From Bacteroidia bacterium (GTDB lineage: Bacteria > Bacteroidota > Bacteroidia > Palsa-965), in contig JAKLJE010000009.1 of assembly GCA_023151315.1 (NCBI GenBank), forward strand, positions 62,001 through 126,000: DNA of 64,000 nt. Reading direction: 5' to 3'. Of this stretch, positions 27,593-36,437 are shown piece by piece. The notes beneath the pieces were generated by a model. It saw only the letters and a list, made by a program, of their open reading frames with translations. It was not told the origin of the DNA and searched no databases. The stretch's first letter is position 1. Each line of letters opens with the position of its first letter. A program made the position numbers and the translations under genes.

Positions 27593-28531
27593 ATGAGTGA
27601 ATATAGAATTGAAAGATTAAATGATCAGAATTTAAAAGACCTGATAGTACTCTATAAAGATTGCTTTGGCATCGATACTACTTTGGAATTTCTGACAAAG
27701 AAATACAGCACTGAGAGCTTTGGCGCGAAATATACCGGATTTATTGCTTACAGTTCAGAGAATGAACCCGCCGCGTATTACGGAGTTTTTCCGGCACGTT
27801 TCACACACAGAAACAGGTTGATTTTTTGTGCACAAAGCGGAGACACGATGACACACAGCAATCATCGAAAAAAAGGCCTGTTCATCAAACTTGCAAATGC
27901 AACCTTTCAATTGTGCAGAGAACTGGGGATGGAATTTATTTTCGGTTTTCCCAATGACAACTCACTGCCGGGTTTCCTAAAGATGGGTTGGAAATCTGAC
28001 CACCATTTGAATATGTACCGGGTTTCATTTACCGCATTTCCCATCGTAAAATTTGCAAAGAAGTATAAAAAACTCTTCGGTTCTGTTTACGAATCATGGG
28101 TTGATCGCAGAATTAAAAAATATGAGACCACTAGTAGATTTCTTTCCAACAGTTGCATGAACCCTGAATTGGTGACTCAGATTCACGACTATCAGTTTTT
28201 CAACTACAAATCCTACTTTAAGAAGTATCTTATAACAACAGGTGGTGCGGAGTGGTACGTGCGCTTTGACGGCAGAATGTTCATTGGGGATTTTCGTTTA
28301 AATGAAGGTCAAGACATTCAGAAGGAATTCGCTAAACTAAAAGTAATAGCACGGAAATTCGGTGCCAATGAAATCGAGACTCAAATGAGCCCCGGCTCTT
28401 TAAATGACAAATTGTTCCAAACGTTGCAGATTCCTGCTTCTAAAGGAATAAATTCTTGCTATTATTCATTACAGGAAAACCCAATAGATCTGCATTTCCA
28501 ATTAACCTTGGCCGATGCAGATACCTTCTGA
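27593..28531 (+). CDS. GNAT family N-acetyltransferase
   Basis: A 312-residue protein with the GNAT fold in its N-terminal half. SGDTMTHSNHRKKGLFIKL near residue 82 matches the acetyl-CoA-binding motif A (basic residues then Gly), and MEFIFGFPNDNSLPGFLKMG near residue 118 is motif B. The C-terminal half is a second, less conserved domain as in polysaccharide-locus GNATs that acylate amino sugars. It ends 1 bp before the stop of the convergent deacetylase gene. Substrate is inferred to be a surface-glycan sugar. Confidence 0.82.
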   Translation: MSEYRIERLNDQNLKDLIVLYKDCFGIDTTLEFLTKKYSTESFGAKYTGFIAYSSENEPAAYYGVFPARFTHRNRLIFCAQSGDTMTHSNHRKKGLFIKLANATFQLCRELGMEFIFGFPNDNSLPGFLKMGWKSDHHLNMYRVSFTAFPIVKFAKKYKKLFGSVYESWVDRRIKKYETTSRFLSNSCMNPELVTQIHDYQFFNYKSYFKKYLITTGGAEWYVRFDGRMFIGDFRLNEGQDIQKEFAKLKVIARKFGANEIETQMSPGSLNDKLFQTLQIPASKGINSCYYSLQENPIDLHFQLTLADADTF

Positions 28532-29533
28532 TTAAAACCCTCGACTACTTGCGAACCGTGCCATTCTGATCATATTTGAAGAAAAGGTTGTTGTGTTGCT
28601 GATAGTAAACCGTGGAAAGATTGCAGTATCAGAAACGTCCGATTGACATCGGTAATCGACGGCCAGAAGTTGTTTATATCCAGCTTCCTTCGCCAAAACT
28701 TTCACAGTATCATTGTAACTACCATCTGGGAAGGCAATAGTTGTAATCGGCCGATCAAGAATTCCCTCCAACTGCAACCTTGATTTCAATAGCTCACTAG
28801 CAACTAAAGAGGAACTAATATTAGCTAAATTATAATGTCGGTGAGTGTGAGAACCAATTTCAACTAAATGTGATGAAGCGAAGTACTTAAGTTCATCCGT
28901 GTTCAGCATTTTATAGTAATCTGCAGGCACCTTCTGCCGCACGTAAGCAAAATCATACTGCTCCTTAAACAGAGTTATAAACCCATCGCGTTCTTCCCCC
29001 ATTGATTTAATATAATCAAATAAATTCAATGAGTCCGCATCCTTCCATGAATCGGTGAGTTTGAATTTCTTGTTACCGAATTCAATCTCCTTCAACTTGT
29101 GAACGTAAACAACGAGCTCAATAATGTCAGCCCAAGTGAGAAAATCGGAGTCAATCAGACAACTTGTAGTAATATAAAATGAAACCGGTATTTCATACTT
29201 CTTCATCAATGGCAACACTTCATGCATATTATTAGTGAAGCCATCGTCAAAAGTCAAGGCGAGCTGAGGCCTTATTCCGGAATATTTTTTTGTCTTGTCA
29301 AAATCGCTAACTGGCACAACGTCGAAGTGCTTCTTGAAGTATATGAAATGCTGCTCCAGCTGCGATGTTGAAATGTGGCGACCATTAATGAAAAAGTTCG
29401 GATGTTGTGTTGCGCCATGATAACACAGTATAATGCGTTTATTGTCAGATGAATTCCAAAACAAGCGTTCAGCACCTGTAGCAGTGACCAACGGAAAAAC
29501 TACCTTTCGAGCAAATGAACTAATGAAACCCAT
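28532..29533 (-). CDS. Polysaccharide deacetylase (NodB homology)
   Basis: A 333-residue carbohydrate esterase family 4 protein that removes N- or O-acetyl groups from glycans. TFDDG at residues 94-98 gives the catalytic base and a metal ligand, and SHTHRH near residues 228-233 supplies the metal-binding histidines. IAFPDGSYND near residue 265 corresponds to motif 3 and LLAVDY near 287 to the end of the barrel. There is no clear cleavable signal peptide. Its neighbours are an acetyltransferase and a flippase, so it may adjust acetylation of the same glycan. Confidence 0.9.
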   Translation of the reverse strand: MGFISSFARKVVFPLVTATGAERLFWNSSDNKRIILCYHGATQHPNFFINGRHISTSQLEQHFIYFKKHFDVVPVSDFDKTKKYSGIRPQLALTFDDGFTNNMHEVLPLMKKYEIPVSFYITTSCLIDSDFLTWADIIELVVYVHKLKEIEFGNKKFKLTDSWKDADSLNLFDYIKSMGEERDGFITLFKEQYDFAYVRQKVPADYYKMLNTDELKYFASSHLVEIGSHTHRHYNLANISSSLVASELLKSRLQLEGILDRPITTIAFPDGSYNDTVKVLAKEAGYKQLLAVDYRCQSDVSDTAIFPRFTISNTTTFSSNMIRMARFASSRGF

Positions 29534-29590
29534 AATACATTAATCTGTTAGGCAAAAATATACTAATATTGTCGAATAAGGTGAACGAGC

Positions 29591-31063
29591 ATGGGAGTAA
29601 TCAAGAGGCAAGGAATTATTAATACCGGTCTCTCATACATTGGGATCCTCATTGGGTTTATCAATGTTATTTTTATTCAGCCCCATTTTCTTGATCCAGA
29701 GGAGCTTGGACTGATTCGTGTCCTTTACTCGTTCTCAGCAATTGTTGCGATGTTTCTTCCGCTTGGAATTGGCAATATCACCATCAGATACTTCCCATAT
29801 TTTCGAGATCCTGAGAACAAACATAACGGCGCGCTTGGCCTTAATCTAACCGTTGCCGGGCTGGGTTTTCTTTTATTTGGTACTATTCTAGTTTTATGCA
29901 GAGAGACCATTAAGGAACAATACACTGATAATTCCCCATTGTTCTCGGACTACTTTTATGCAACACTTCCTCTTAGTTTTTTTGTTGCAATCAATGCCCT
30001 GCTCTCCATCTACTGTCAATCAATATTTAAATCTTCCTTCCCAGTTTTCTTAAACGATGTTGCAATTAGACTTCTAACCATTTTATGGGTATCACTATAT
30101 TACCTCAAATTATTCAGCCTTGACATCTTTATAATCGGATTCATCGTCCAGTACTTTCTACAGGCAATAGCTTTGTTAATATATATTCATATTGTTGACA
30201 CCCCGGGCTACAGTTTTAAAATTGCGTTTATCAAGACTCTGAACATTAAGGCAGTCGTAAAATACGGACTACTTCTAGCTATAACTTCATTTGCTTCTTT
30301 AGGTATTAAATTTATTGATATGGTAATACTAGGCCACTACGTAACTCTGGCCAAAGTAAGTATATATTCCGTCGCCGTTTTTATTCCAACAATCATCGAA
30401 GCTCCCTTGCTTGCGTTGGAGAAAATATCCAATGCCAAAGTAGCGGATGAATGGTCAAAACAGAATTTGAAAGAAATCTCAAAGATTTACAGTGAGTCTA
30501 CGAGGTACCTCACCATATTGGGAGGTCTGTTGTTCTTAGGAATTGTATTGAACATCGACTCACTTTTCAAACTACTTCCACATGAATTTGGAGAGGGCAA
30601 GACGGTAGTATTGATCGTGAGTTTGAGTACACTATTTAATATGGTCACGGGACTCAATGGTAGTATACTGTTCAGCTCTAAAAGCTACAGATATGGCTCT
30701 TATATGCTGTTTATTCTTTTGATACTTTCAATCTGCAATTGTCTGATTCTGATTCCTCTTCTGGGCATCAACGGGGCGGCACTAGGAATAGCTATCGCAA
30801 GTTTAATCTATAACTTACTGAAATACTTTTTCATTTTAAAGAAATATAAAATGCAACCCTTCACAAATAAAACAGCGCAGATCATCATTGTTCTCCTATG
30901 TGCAGGTTCATTTGTCTACTTCATACCGCACATTGAGAATGCGTTCGCTGATATTGCACTTAGAACGGTATTGATAACAATTCTATACGGGTCAGGAATT
31001 TACTTGATCAAAGTTGCTCCGGAGTTTCACAAATACCTTCCGTGGCACAAGCAAAAAAAATAA
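29591..31063 (+). CDS. Oligosaccharide flippase family protein (Wzx-like)
   Basis: A 490-residue MATE/MOP-superfamily membrane protein with about 14 hydrophobic helices. The N-terminus RQGIINTGLSYIGILIGFIN is a typical amphipathic lead-in, and LIRVLYSFSAIVAMFLPLG with GIGNITIRYFP near residues 40-65 matches polysaccharide exporters. It would flip lipid-linked oligosaccharide across the inner membrane for the glycan made by the surrounding genes. Base composition is visibly AT-rich compared with the housekeeping genes in this window. Confidence 0.9.
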   Translation: MGVIKRQGIINTGLSYIGILIGFINVIFIQPHFLDPEELGLIRVLYSFSAIVAMFLPLGIGNITIRYFPYFRDPENKHNGALGLNLTVAGLGFLLFGTILVLCRETIKEQYTDNSPLFSDYFYATLPLSFFVAINALLSIYCQSIFKSSFPVFLNDVAIRLLTILWVSLYYLKLFSLDIFIIGFIVQYFLQAIALLIYIHIVDTPGYSFKIAFIKTLNIKAVVKYGLLLAITSFASLGIKFIDMVILGHYVTLAKVSIYSVAVFIPTIIEAPLLALEKISNAKVADEWSKQNLKEISKIYSESTRYLTILGGLLFLGIVLNIDSLFKLLPHEFGEGKTVVLIVSLSTLFNMVTGLNGSILFSSKSYRYGSYMLFILLILSICNCLILIPLLGINGAALGIAIASLIYNLLKYFFILKKYKMQPFTNKTAQIIIVLLCAGSFVYFIPHIENAFADIALRTVLITILYGSGIYLIKVAPEFHKYLPWHKQKK

Positions 31064-31084
31064 AATATTTCTCGTTGTTCTTCG

Positions 31085-32137
31085 TTATTTATCTGAGACA
31101 ATACTCCTGATTTCCTCCAGCAACCTTCTTGTCCTTACTTCGATAGGAAATCTTTTTGCACAACTGATTCTGAATGAATCAGTATTATATTTCACCTCAT
31201 TCTTGCGAATCATATCCGCCAGCAAACGCGGGTCCTTTGATTTTAATATATTATCGTTCTCCTCAACAATCATGGGCATTGCTCCAACGTTAGTTACCAA
31301 GGGAACACATCCGCACAAAATTGCTTCAGAAAGCGCATTAGGAAACCCCTCAGAAACTGAAAGCTGACAATAAAACGTATACTGAGAATATAGTTCCGGG
31401 AGTTTCGAGTTTGGAACATTTTCAAGAAGTACAATATTCTCCGGAATGTTATCAATTTGAAGTCCGCTACCACCAACAATTGCAAACGTATAATCGGGCA
31501 AAAGCTTTGCCGTCTCAACATACAAGTCAATACCTTTCAGTTTGCATGCAAATCTTGAATGCAAATTGGCCCCAACTGTAATCAATGTTTTTCGCTTCCG
31601 CAGAACCTGTGAAGGCTTCCAGAAGTTCAAATCATATCCATTCGGTATTACAACTTCCTTGCCCCTAATTCCACTCACAAAATTCCTATAACCCTGTCTG
31701 GGAAAATCCTTACACTCATACTCGTACTTGTAATCAATTAGGGATTCATGAACCGGTAAAATCAGATCAGCGAGTTTGAATGATCTCGCGGTAAACCATT
31801 TTAGGTAATTTCTCTGAAAATTGCCGTACGAAATTGAGGGGAAAGAAACACAATCAGTTCCACCAGCCACCAGCACTCGCTTCTTCCCAAACCAACCCGC
31901 AACCACAAAAGGTATATAACTATGGTAACCTGCGAACTGAACAACAACACAGCAGGAAGTTGGAACCGTGAACAAGCATCGAATAAATTGGGCCACCAGA
32001 CGCAGCGGCATCATCCACTTAGGATTAGTTTGAAGGGTGTATTCTTTAACGTGGTAATTTTCGGAAAGTATACCAATATCCTTAAGGACAAACGTTGATT
32101 TGCCTGTATCCCAATAAACAATATTCGATTTTCCCAA
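31085..32137 (-). CDS. Glycosyltransferase family 4
   Basis: A 350-residue GT-B enzyme read from a TTG start two bases after the upstream stop; no in-frame ATG exists for about 40 codons and the first strand NIVYWDTGKS follows at once. VVQFAGYHSYIPFVVAGWFG near residue 65, KTLITVGANLHSRF near residue 184 (donor-domain start) and the retaining signature LSVSEGFPNALSEAILCG near residue 265 (E-x7-E) are visible. It forms a - strand unit with the methyltransferase and yfhO upstream. Confidence 0.87.
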   Translation of the reverse strand: MGKSNIVYWDTGKSTFVLKDIGILSENYHVKEYTLQTNPKWMMPLRLVAQFIRCLFTVPTSCCVVVQFAGYHSYIPFVVAGWFGKKRVLVAGGTDCVSFPSISYGNFQRNYLKWFTARSFKLADLILPVHESLIDYKYEYECKDFPRQGYRNFVSGIRGKEVVIPNGYDLNFWKPSQVLRKRKTLITVGANLHSRFACKLKGIDLYVETAKLLPDYTFAIVGGSGLQIDNIPENIVLLENVPNSKLPELYSQYTFYCQLSVSEGFPNALSEAILCGCVPLVTNVGAMPMIVEENDNILKSKDPRLLADMIRKNEVKYNTDSFRISCAKRFPIEVRTRRLLEEIRSIVSDK

Positions 32138-32139
32138 AC

Positions 32140-32850
32140 TCAGAATCGTAATAATATATTCTCGAATGTTATTGCTGAATTGGATCGCTTACTCACGTTA
32201 GCTCTCTTGCAATCCCGTTTTAATACAATCGAAACGTAATCTTCCGGCTCATATTGCAATGCGTATGGACTCATCGAATACATGTAAAATCCTGACGGAT
32301 AAACATTATTGCAAAGATCTCTGATTGATAATGCCTGATCAATAATTTGTAATGTCGTCGGATGATTCTCGCGCACCCAGTCCAACGTATAAGGCTCTGG
32401 AATGTTAATCAGGATTACAGTTTTGTCATGACTGTGCGCTGCAATCGTTCTGAACAATTCCGCATGCTGATCAACAGGAATATGCTCCAACACATCAGGC
32501 AGGACAACAAAATCGAACTTCAGATTGTGCTGAAATCCTTTCATATCAGAAACGACAAACTCTGCATTCTTAAATGCAGCATTATACATTCTGGCATGTT
32601 CAATGCTCTGCGGACTGATATCCACACCAACAAAACGTCCGTGTGCAAGATATTTCAGAATAAGATGACTCACAGTTCCGATTCCGCAACCGATTTCAAG
32701 TACAGTGGAATTCGGTTGCAATCCCGCATTCTTCAGGTTCTTGAAGATTGTACGGTGTCTGATATTAATTCCCAGTTTCTTCTGATGAGATTTAAACTCA
32801 TCGTAGTATTTAACTACTTCCTCTTTACCTGCTGTCATTTTATTCTGCAT
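32140..32850 (-). CDS. Class I SAM-dependent methyltransferase
   Basis: A 236-residue methyltransferase with motif I TVLEIGCGIGTVSHLIL near residue 54, VGVDISPQSIEHAR near residue 75 and the post-II segment FVVLPDVLEHIPVDQH near residue 115. Its start overlaps the end of yfhO by 11 bases, so it is coupled to that gene. It would be the eighth methyltransferase tied to glycan genes in this window. Substrate unknown. Confidence 0.87.
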   Translation of the reverse strand: MQNKMTAGKEEVVKYYDEFKSHQKKLGINIRHRTIFKNLKNAGLQPNSTVLEIGCGIGTVSHLILKYLAHGRFVGVDISPQSIEHARMYNAAFKNAEFVVSDMKGFQHNLKFDFVVLPDVLEHIPVDQHAELFRTIAAHSHDKTVILINIPEPYTLDWVRENHPTTLQIIDQALSIRDLCNNVYPSGFYMYSMSPYALQYEPEDYVSIVLKRDCKRANVSKRSNSAITFENILLRF

Positions 32851-35374
32851 TAACTTGTTTCTTTCCTGTGCGGTAATTCAAATAAATTCCGGCAGCCAAT
32901 GCAAGGAAAACCAGAATACTTCCTATCAACGCAACTTTTTCTCCCGTGTAATATTTATCAGGATGGAATTCAAATACGATAGTGTGCTTACCGGCAGGAA
33001 GTTTTATACCGCGCTGAACATAGTTTGCGCAGAAGAATTCAGACTCCTTGCCATCAATCGTCGCTTTCCAACCGGCCGGATAATAAATTTCAGAGAAGAT
33101 TGCGACCTTCTCAGTGCCTGCATAGGATTCGTAAACAATCTTATCCGGAGCATGAGAAACAACCTTAATAGTTGCTGTTGAATCATTGCTGCCTTTGTAG
33201 TTGCCAATTTGCGCGCTATAGCGTGTATCAACGATCGCAGTTGTATGCGGATTAAATGTCTTCACTGCAGTAATTTCTCCGTCAGCATTCGGAACGATTT
33301 TAACTTCATTCACGAACCACGCTCCGCCACATGCTGATTCATTCTGAATCACGCCACCATCCGGATTGTAAATGATGTATTTCGCATTCATCATATTCAG
33401 CGTACTCTTGGTAGCCAAGGAAGCCTGAATCAGCGAATCTGCTGCAGGTCCTGCATTGAACGCAGCACCGAGTTCAGTACGCATCTGCTCGATTTGTGCA
33501 TCCATCACTTGCTCATACAATTCCTGAATTCGCTTCAGCTTTGCACCGTGGTAACCGCCAATTGATTTATGGAAGTAAGATGTTGATGCGTCCTGCCATG
33601 TATCCACAGAAACATTGAGAACACGATAAGAAGGATCTTTATCCTGCAGAATCATCTTATCTGCATTGCTCGCGAAGTAAACTGTTTCCTTCTTCTTACT
33701 CTTTTCGTAGTTGTCGTTATCGATGTAACGCGTTCCCACACTCCACAAATCACCCACAATCAATACAGCAACAACACCTGCAAGAATATTTGCATTGAAC
33801 GGCTTGCGTGCAAAGAACCAGATCAAACCTGCAACCAGAAGAATGAGGAAGAATGAACGTCCTGCATCCGATTTCACTACGGCTTCACGTGCGGCTTCAA
33901 GATTCATCAGATAAGAATCCACATCCGCCTGTTGTCCGCCCTGACCCAGAATTCCCTGAGTAATCTGTGCTTCCTGACGATCGTTTACTGTATCAACGAA
34001 TGTGGAAGGTGTCATCCAAACGAGCAATGAAATTCCTCCAGTCAACGCAAACGCAATATAGAACTGACGCATCTTGGTTTTCAGAATGGAAGGATCCTTC
34101 ATCAGATCACGTATTGTGAGCATTGCCAATAGCGGCATCGTTAAATCCACGATCACGAGAATCATTGACACCGCACGGAACTTATTGTATCCAGGAATTG
34201 CTTTGAAGAAAAATTCAGTAAGACCCATGAAGTGACTTCCCCAAGAGAGCATAATCGCCAATACAGTTGCTCCGAAAAGCCACCACTTGATATTGTCCTT
34301 CACAATGAACATGCCCAGAACAAACAGGAAGCAAATGATTGCTCCGACGTAGTAAGGTCCGCTGGTGAAAATCACTTCACCGAAATATGAACTCTGATTG
34401 GCAATTGCCTGTTTCCATTGCGGCTCAACAGCGTCCAAAGCAGCTTTGTCATATGTACCGATTGCCTGAGAAGCACCACCCATAAAATCCGGAATCATCA
34501 ACGTGAAGGTTTCCGATTTGGTATAACACCACTGCGTTGCATATTCAATTGGCAATCCGTCTGTCTTTGTTTGCTGCTCAGCGTCCAAGGTCAGTTCCGA
34601 TGGTCCGCGTGTTGTGTATTTTCCGTACTCGCTGGTAAGAAGGAGGTTCCCCACGTTAGGAAGAATGGCAACAACAACTGCTCCGCCAAGCACTGCTGCG
34701 ATCATCGCAAGTTTCTTTACTTGTTTCTCACGGAACAAACGAATGCTTTCTCCTACTCCAACAAACAGCAACAGAATGAGGAGGTAATATGTAATCTGCA
34801 AGTGGTTCGCATTAATCTCCAATGCCAGAGCCAACGCAGTAATACCGGCTCCAAGCCAGAGTTTCCCTCTGAATGAAAGCAATACACCTAACAATACCGG
34901 CGCCATGTATGAGATGGCGTACATTTTGGAGTTGTGTCCTGCCGGCACCAATGTTATCATGTACGAAGTCAATCCGAATGCAATGGCTCCTCCGACCGAA
35001 ACCCACGGATTCACCTGCAAGCCGATCAAGAGGAAATAGAATCCGATCATACTGAGCAGAATGGAAGTAATCGGAAATGGTATACGCGTGATTGTTGAGA
35101 ATCCCAACTGCATTGGGTTCATCAGGTTAGACGGATATAATACTGAAATCTGATAAGCCGGCATACCCCCGAACATACTGTTGGTCCATAGCGGCTCTTT
35201 GTGGTTTGCATTACGAAAGTCTACGATTTCCTTCGACATTCCTTCGTGATGCTGAATATCACCTTGGCGCACGCGCTTGCCGTCCATAACAGCAGGCTTG
35301 AAAAACACTGCTGTAACGATGATGAAAAGGATTACAGCAACAACATGCGGAAGGTACTTCTTGTATTGATCCAT
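32840..35374 (-). CDS. YfhO family membrane protein
   Basis: An 844-residue polytopic protein with about 12 transmembrane helices in the first 550 residues, a GT-C-like layout, and a C-terminal soluble domain with MMNAKYIIYNPDG near residue 650 and VVSHAPDKIVYESYAG plus FSEIYYPAGWKATIDGKE near residues 740-775, which are hallmark strings of the YfhO family. In Gram-positive bacteria YfhO proteins take part in glycosylation of wall polymers; in Bacteroidota the role is unproven but probably transfer of a sugar from a lipid carrier. Followed by a methyltransferase and a GT4 in the same unit. Confidence 0.9.
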   Translation of the reverse strand: MDQYKKYLPHVVAVILFIIVTAVFFKPAVMDGKRVRQGDIQHHEGMSKEIVDFRNANHKEPLWTNSMFGGMPAYQISVLYPSNLMNPMQLGFSTITRIPFPITSILLSMIGFYFLLIGLQVNPWVSVGGAIAFGLTSYMITLVPAGHNSKMYAISYMAPVLLGVLLSFRGKLWLGAGITALALALEINANHLQITYYLLILLLFVGVGESIRLFREKQVKKLAMIAAVLGGAVVVAILPNVGNLLLTSEYGKYTTRGPSELTLDAEQQTKTDGLPIEYATQWCYTKSETFTLMIPDFMGGASQAIGTYDKAALDAVEPQWKQAIANQSSYFGEVIFTSGPYYVGAIICFLFVLGMFIVKDNIKWWLFGATVLAIMLSWGSHFMGLTEFFFKAIPGYNKFRAVSMILVIVDLTMPLLAMLTIRDLMKDPSILKTKMRQFYIAFALTGGISLLVWMTPSTFVDTVNDRQEAQITQGILGQGGQQADVDSYLMNLEAAREAVVKSDAGRSFFLILLVAGLIWFFARKPFNANILAGVVAVLIVGDLWSVGTRYIDNDNYEKSKKKETVYFASNADKMILQDKDPSYRVLNVSVDTWQDASTSYFHKSIGGYHGAKLKRIQELYEQVMDAQIEQMRTELGAAFNAGPAADSLIQASLATKSTLNMMNAKYIIYNPDGGVIQNESACGGAWFVNEVKIVPNADGEITAVKTFNPHTTAIVDTRYSAQIGNYKGSNDSTATIKVVSHAPDKIVYESYAGTEKVAIFSEIYYPAGWKATIDGKESEFFCANYVQRGIKLPAGKHTIVFEFHPDKYYTGEKVALIGSILVFLALAAGIYLNYRTGKKQVNAE

Positions 35375-35394
35375 AAGGGCTTAAACTTAAGCGA

Positions 35395-35402
35395 CAAAGT
35401 TA
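35395..35402 (-). promoter_or_regulatory. Candidate -7 element of the yfhO promoter
   Basis: Read on the - strand, TAACTTTG matches TAnnTTTG exactly and lies 20 bp before the yfhO ATG. Its position downstream of the 35438-35472 hairpin implies that yfhO has its own promoter after that terminator. No TTG is seen at the usual -33 spacing. Confidence 0.45.
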
Positions 35403-35437
35403 TTAAAAAGCCCGTGTGGTACTCGTTAATAAAGACA

Positions 35438-35472
35438 AAACCACCGCTATGCTTGGGAAGCCGCGGTGGTTT
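35438..35472 (-). terminator. Strong rho-independent terminator hairpin (bidirectional)
   Basis: CCACCGC (35441-35447) pairs with GCGGTGG (35463-35469), extended by A-T pairs outside and an inner GCTT/AAGC stem (35451-35454 with 35457-35460 region) around a GGG loop. It is followed by TTTTGTCTTTATT on the - strand and by TTTCTTTTTTG on the + strand. As there is no + strand gene before it, it most likely ends transcripts coming from the DUF4834 gene or from the structured element at 35473-35550. Confidence 0.75.
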
Positions 35473-35550
35473 CTTTTTTGTTGGTCCGTTCGCCGGAGGA
35501 GGCAACCCGAAAATCGGGGGTGGCGAAGGACTTCCAAACACCTTAACCAG
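35438..35550 (-). ncRNA. Candidate structured small RNA or leader upstream of yfhO
   Basis: Two adjacent helices lie in a 293-bp gap with no plausible gene. The distal one pairs GTCCTTCGCC with GGCGAACGGAC-type sequence (10 bp with one bulged base) and encloses an inner CCCGA/TCGGG hairpin. The proximal one is the terminator hairpin at 35438-35472. Read on the - strand this gives a compact RNA of about 110 nt ending in a U-rich tract. A TAGGTTTA at 35561-35568 (- strand) is a one-mismatch -7 element. I could not match it to SRP RNA, 6S, tmRNA, RNase P or a known riboswitch. Function unknown; it could also be a double terminator. The rest of the gap (35551-35667) shows only a 12-bp direct repeat, AATAACTGGCAG, at 35601 and 35642. 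Confidence 0.4.
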
Positions 35551-35667
35551 AATTGTACTGTAAACCTAAAGCAATGATTTTTCACTTCATACCGCTATTC
35601 AATAACTGGCAGAAGTGTTTCGCAAATGGAGATTTTCGGGGAATAACTGGCAGGCGCCTCTTACGGG

Positions 35668-35910
35668 TTACTTGATTTCTTCGTAATCAACGTATTCTCC
35701 TTCGTCCGGCTTGCGTTTCGTTCCGGATTTTGAAGTTTTATCTTCAATAACCACTTCACCTTCAGGCTTTGTTTCCTGATAATGATTGTGGTTGGTTTGA
35801 TAGAAATGATTCGATGCTCTTTGCTGACCGGCAGACGACGATCCTGAAAAGGCTGAGAACAGCTTCCAGATTACCCAAATTGCCAGAACAGTAAAGAAGA
35901 CTTCCTGCAT
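35668..35910 (-). CDS. DUF4834 family small membrane protein
   Basis: An 80-residue protein with one N-terminal transmembrane helix (VFFTVLAIWVIWKLF) followed by a polar tail rich in Asn/His/Gln and ending GEYVDYEEIK. This layout matches DUF4834, a short Bacteroidota family of unknown function in which the acidic YVDYEE-type C-terminus is the conserved part. It stands alone on the - strand between yfhO and a divergent small gene. Confidence 0.75.
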   Translation of the reverse strand: MQEVFFTVLAIWVIWKLFSAFSGSSSAGQQRASNHFYQTNHNHYQETKPEGEVVIEDKTSKSGTKRKPDEGEYVDYEEIK

Positions 35911-35954
35911 CGGACAAAATTACGAAAGAAGAATACAATCTGTACCTTCACACT

Positions 35955-36395
35955 ATGAAAGTCACGATTACGGTTAAAGAAGTGAATCCCGATTTTGATC
36001 ACGAACTCGCAGAGCGTGAACACGATGGAAAAGAATCGGAAGATAATATCCTCTACACATGGGAAGATGAATTTGTCATTAACGGAGATATCCGTGACTT
36101 CAAGATCCGTAATAATGCTGATTATTCACTGGCAGCTGAGAAAAACGGCAAGCAATTAACTTATAAGATTCCCGGATTAACACTTGTTGATTGTACGGAT
36201 CAGGACGGAAACGTTACGACTTGTGCTTTTTCAAGAAGTCTGGTGAAAGACACGAAGAAAATAATTCGTAAAAACGGAGACACGCACTTCTTTGTGTTTC
36301 TCAAAGGCGGAAAGAAAATCGCAGTGCCTTTTACCGGATTTTATATTGCAGAGAAAGACTTTCCGAAAGATCTTCCATTGGAGGAAGAAGAGTAA
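35955..36395 (+). CDS. Conserved hypothetical protein
   Basis: A 146-residue cytoplasmic protein not recognised from any family. It is mainly predicted beta (MKVTITVKEVNPDF, ITYKIPG-like strands, FFVFLKGGKKIAVPFTGFYI) with very acidic ends, closing in EEEE. No signal peptide or membrane helix. It is divergent from the DUF4834 gene by 44 bp and convergent with the tubby-like gene. Coding confidence comes from a clean ATG, codon usage like its neighbours and no competing frame. Confidence 0.7.
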   Translation: MKVTITVKEVNPDFDHELAEREHDGKESEDNILYTWEDEFVINGDIRDFKIRNNADYSLAAEKNGKQLTYKIPGLTLVDCTDQDGNVTTCAFSRSLVKDTKKIIRKNGDTHFFVFLKGGKKIAVPFTGFYIAEKDFPKDLPLEEEE

Positions 36396-36437
36396 GTCAA
36401 TGTGCGAATTTCCAACGGAGATAATTCTATTGGGAAA

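Noticed and set aside
28532-29533. Signal peptide on the polysaccharide deacetylase
   Set aside because: The N-terminus is only weakly hydrophobic and has no cleavage-like site, so export was not claimed.
35438-35550. Small SRP RNA (ffs)
   Set aside because: The GGAGGAGGC stretch in the + strand looked like the SRP tetraloop region, but the AGCAGCC 3' arm and correct pairing across a GGAA loop are absent, and the helix layout differs.
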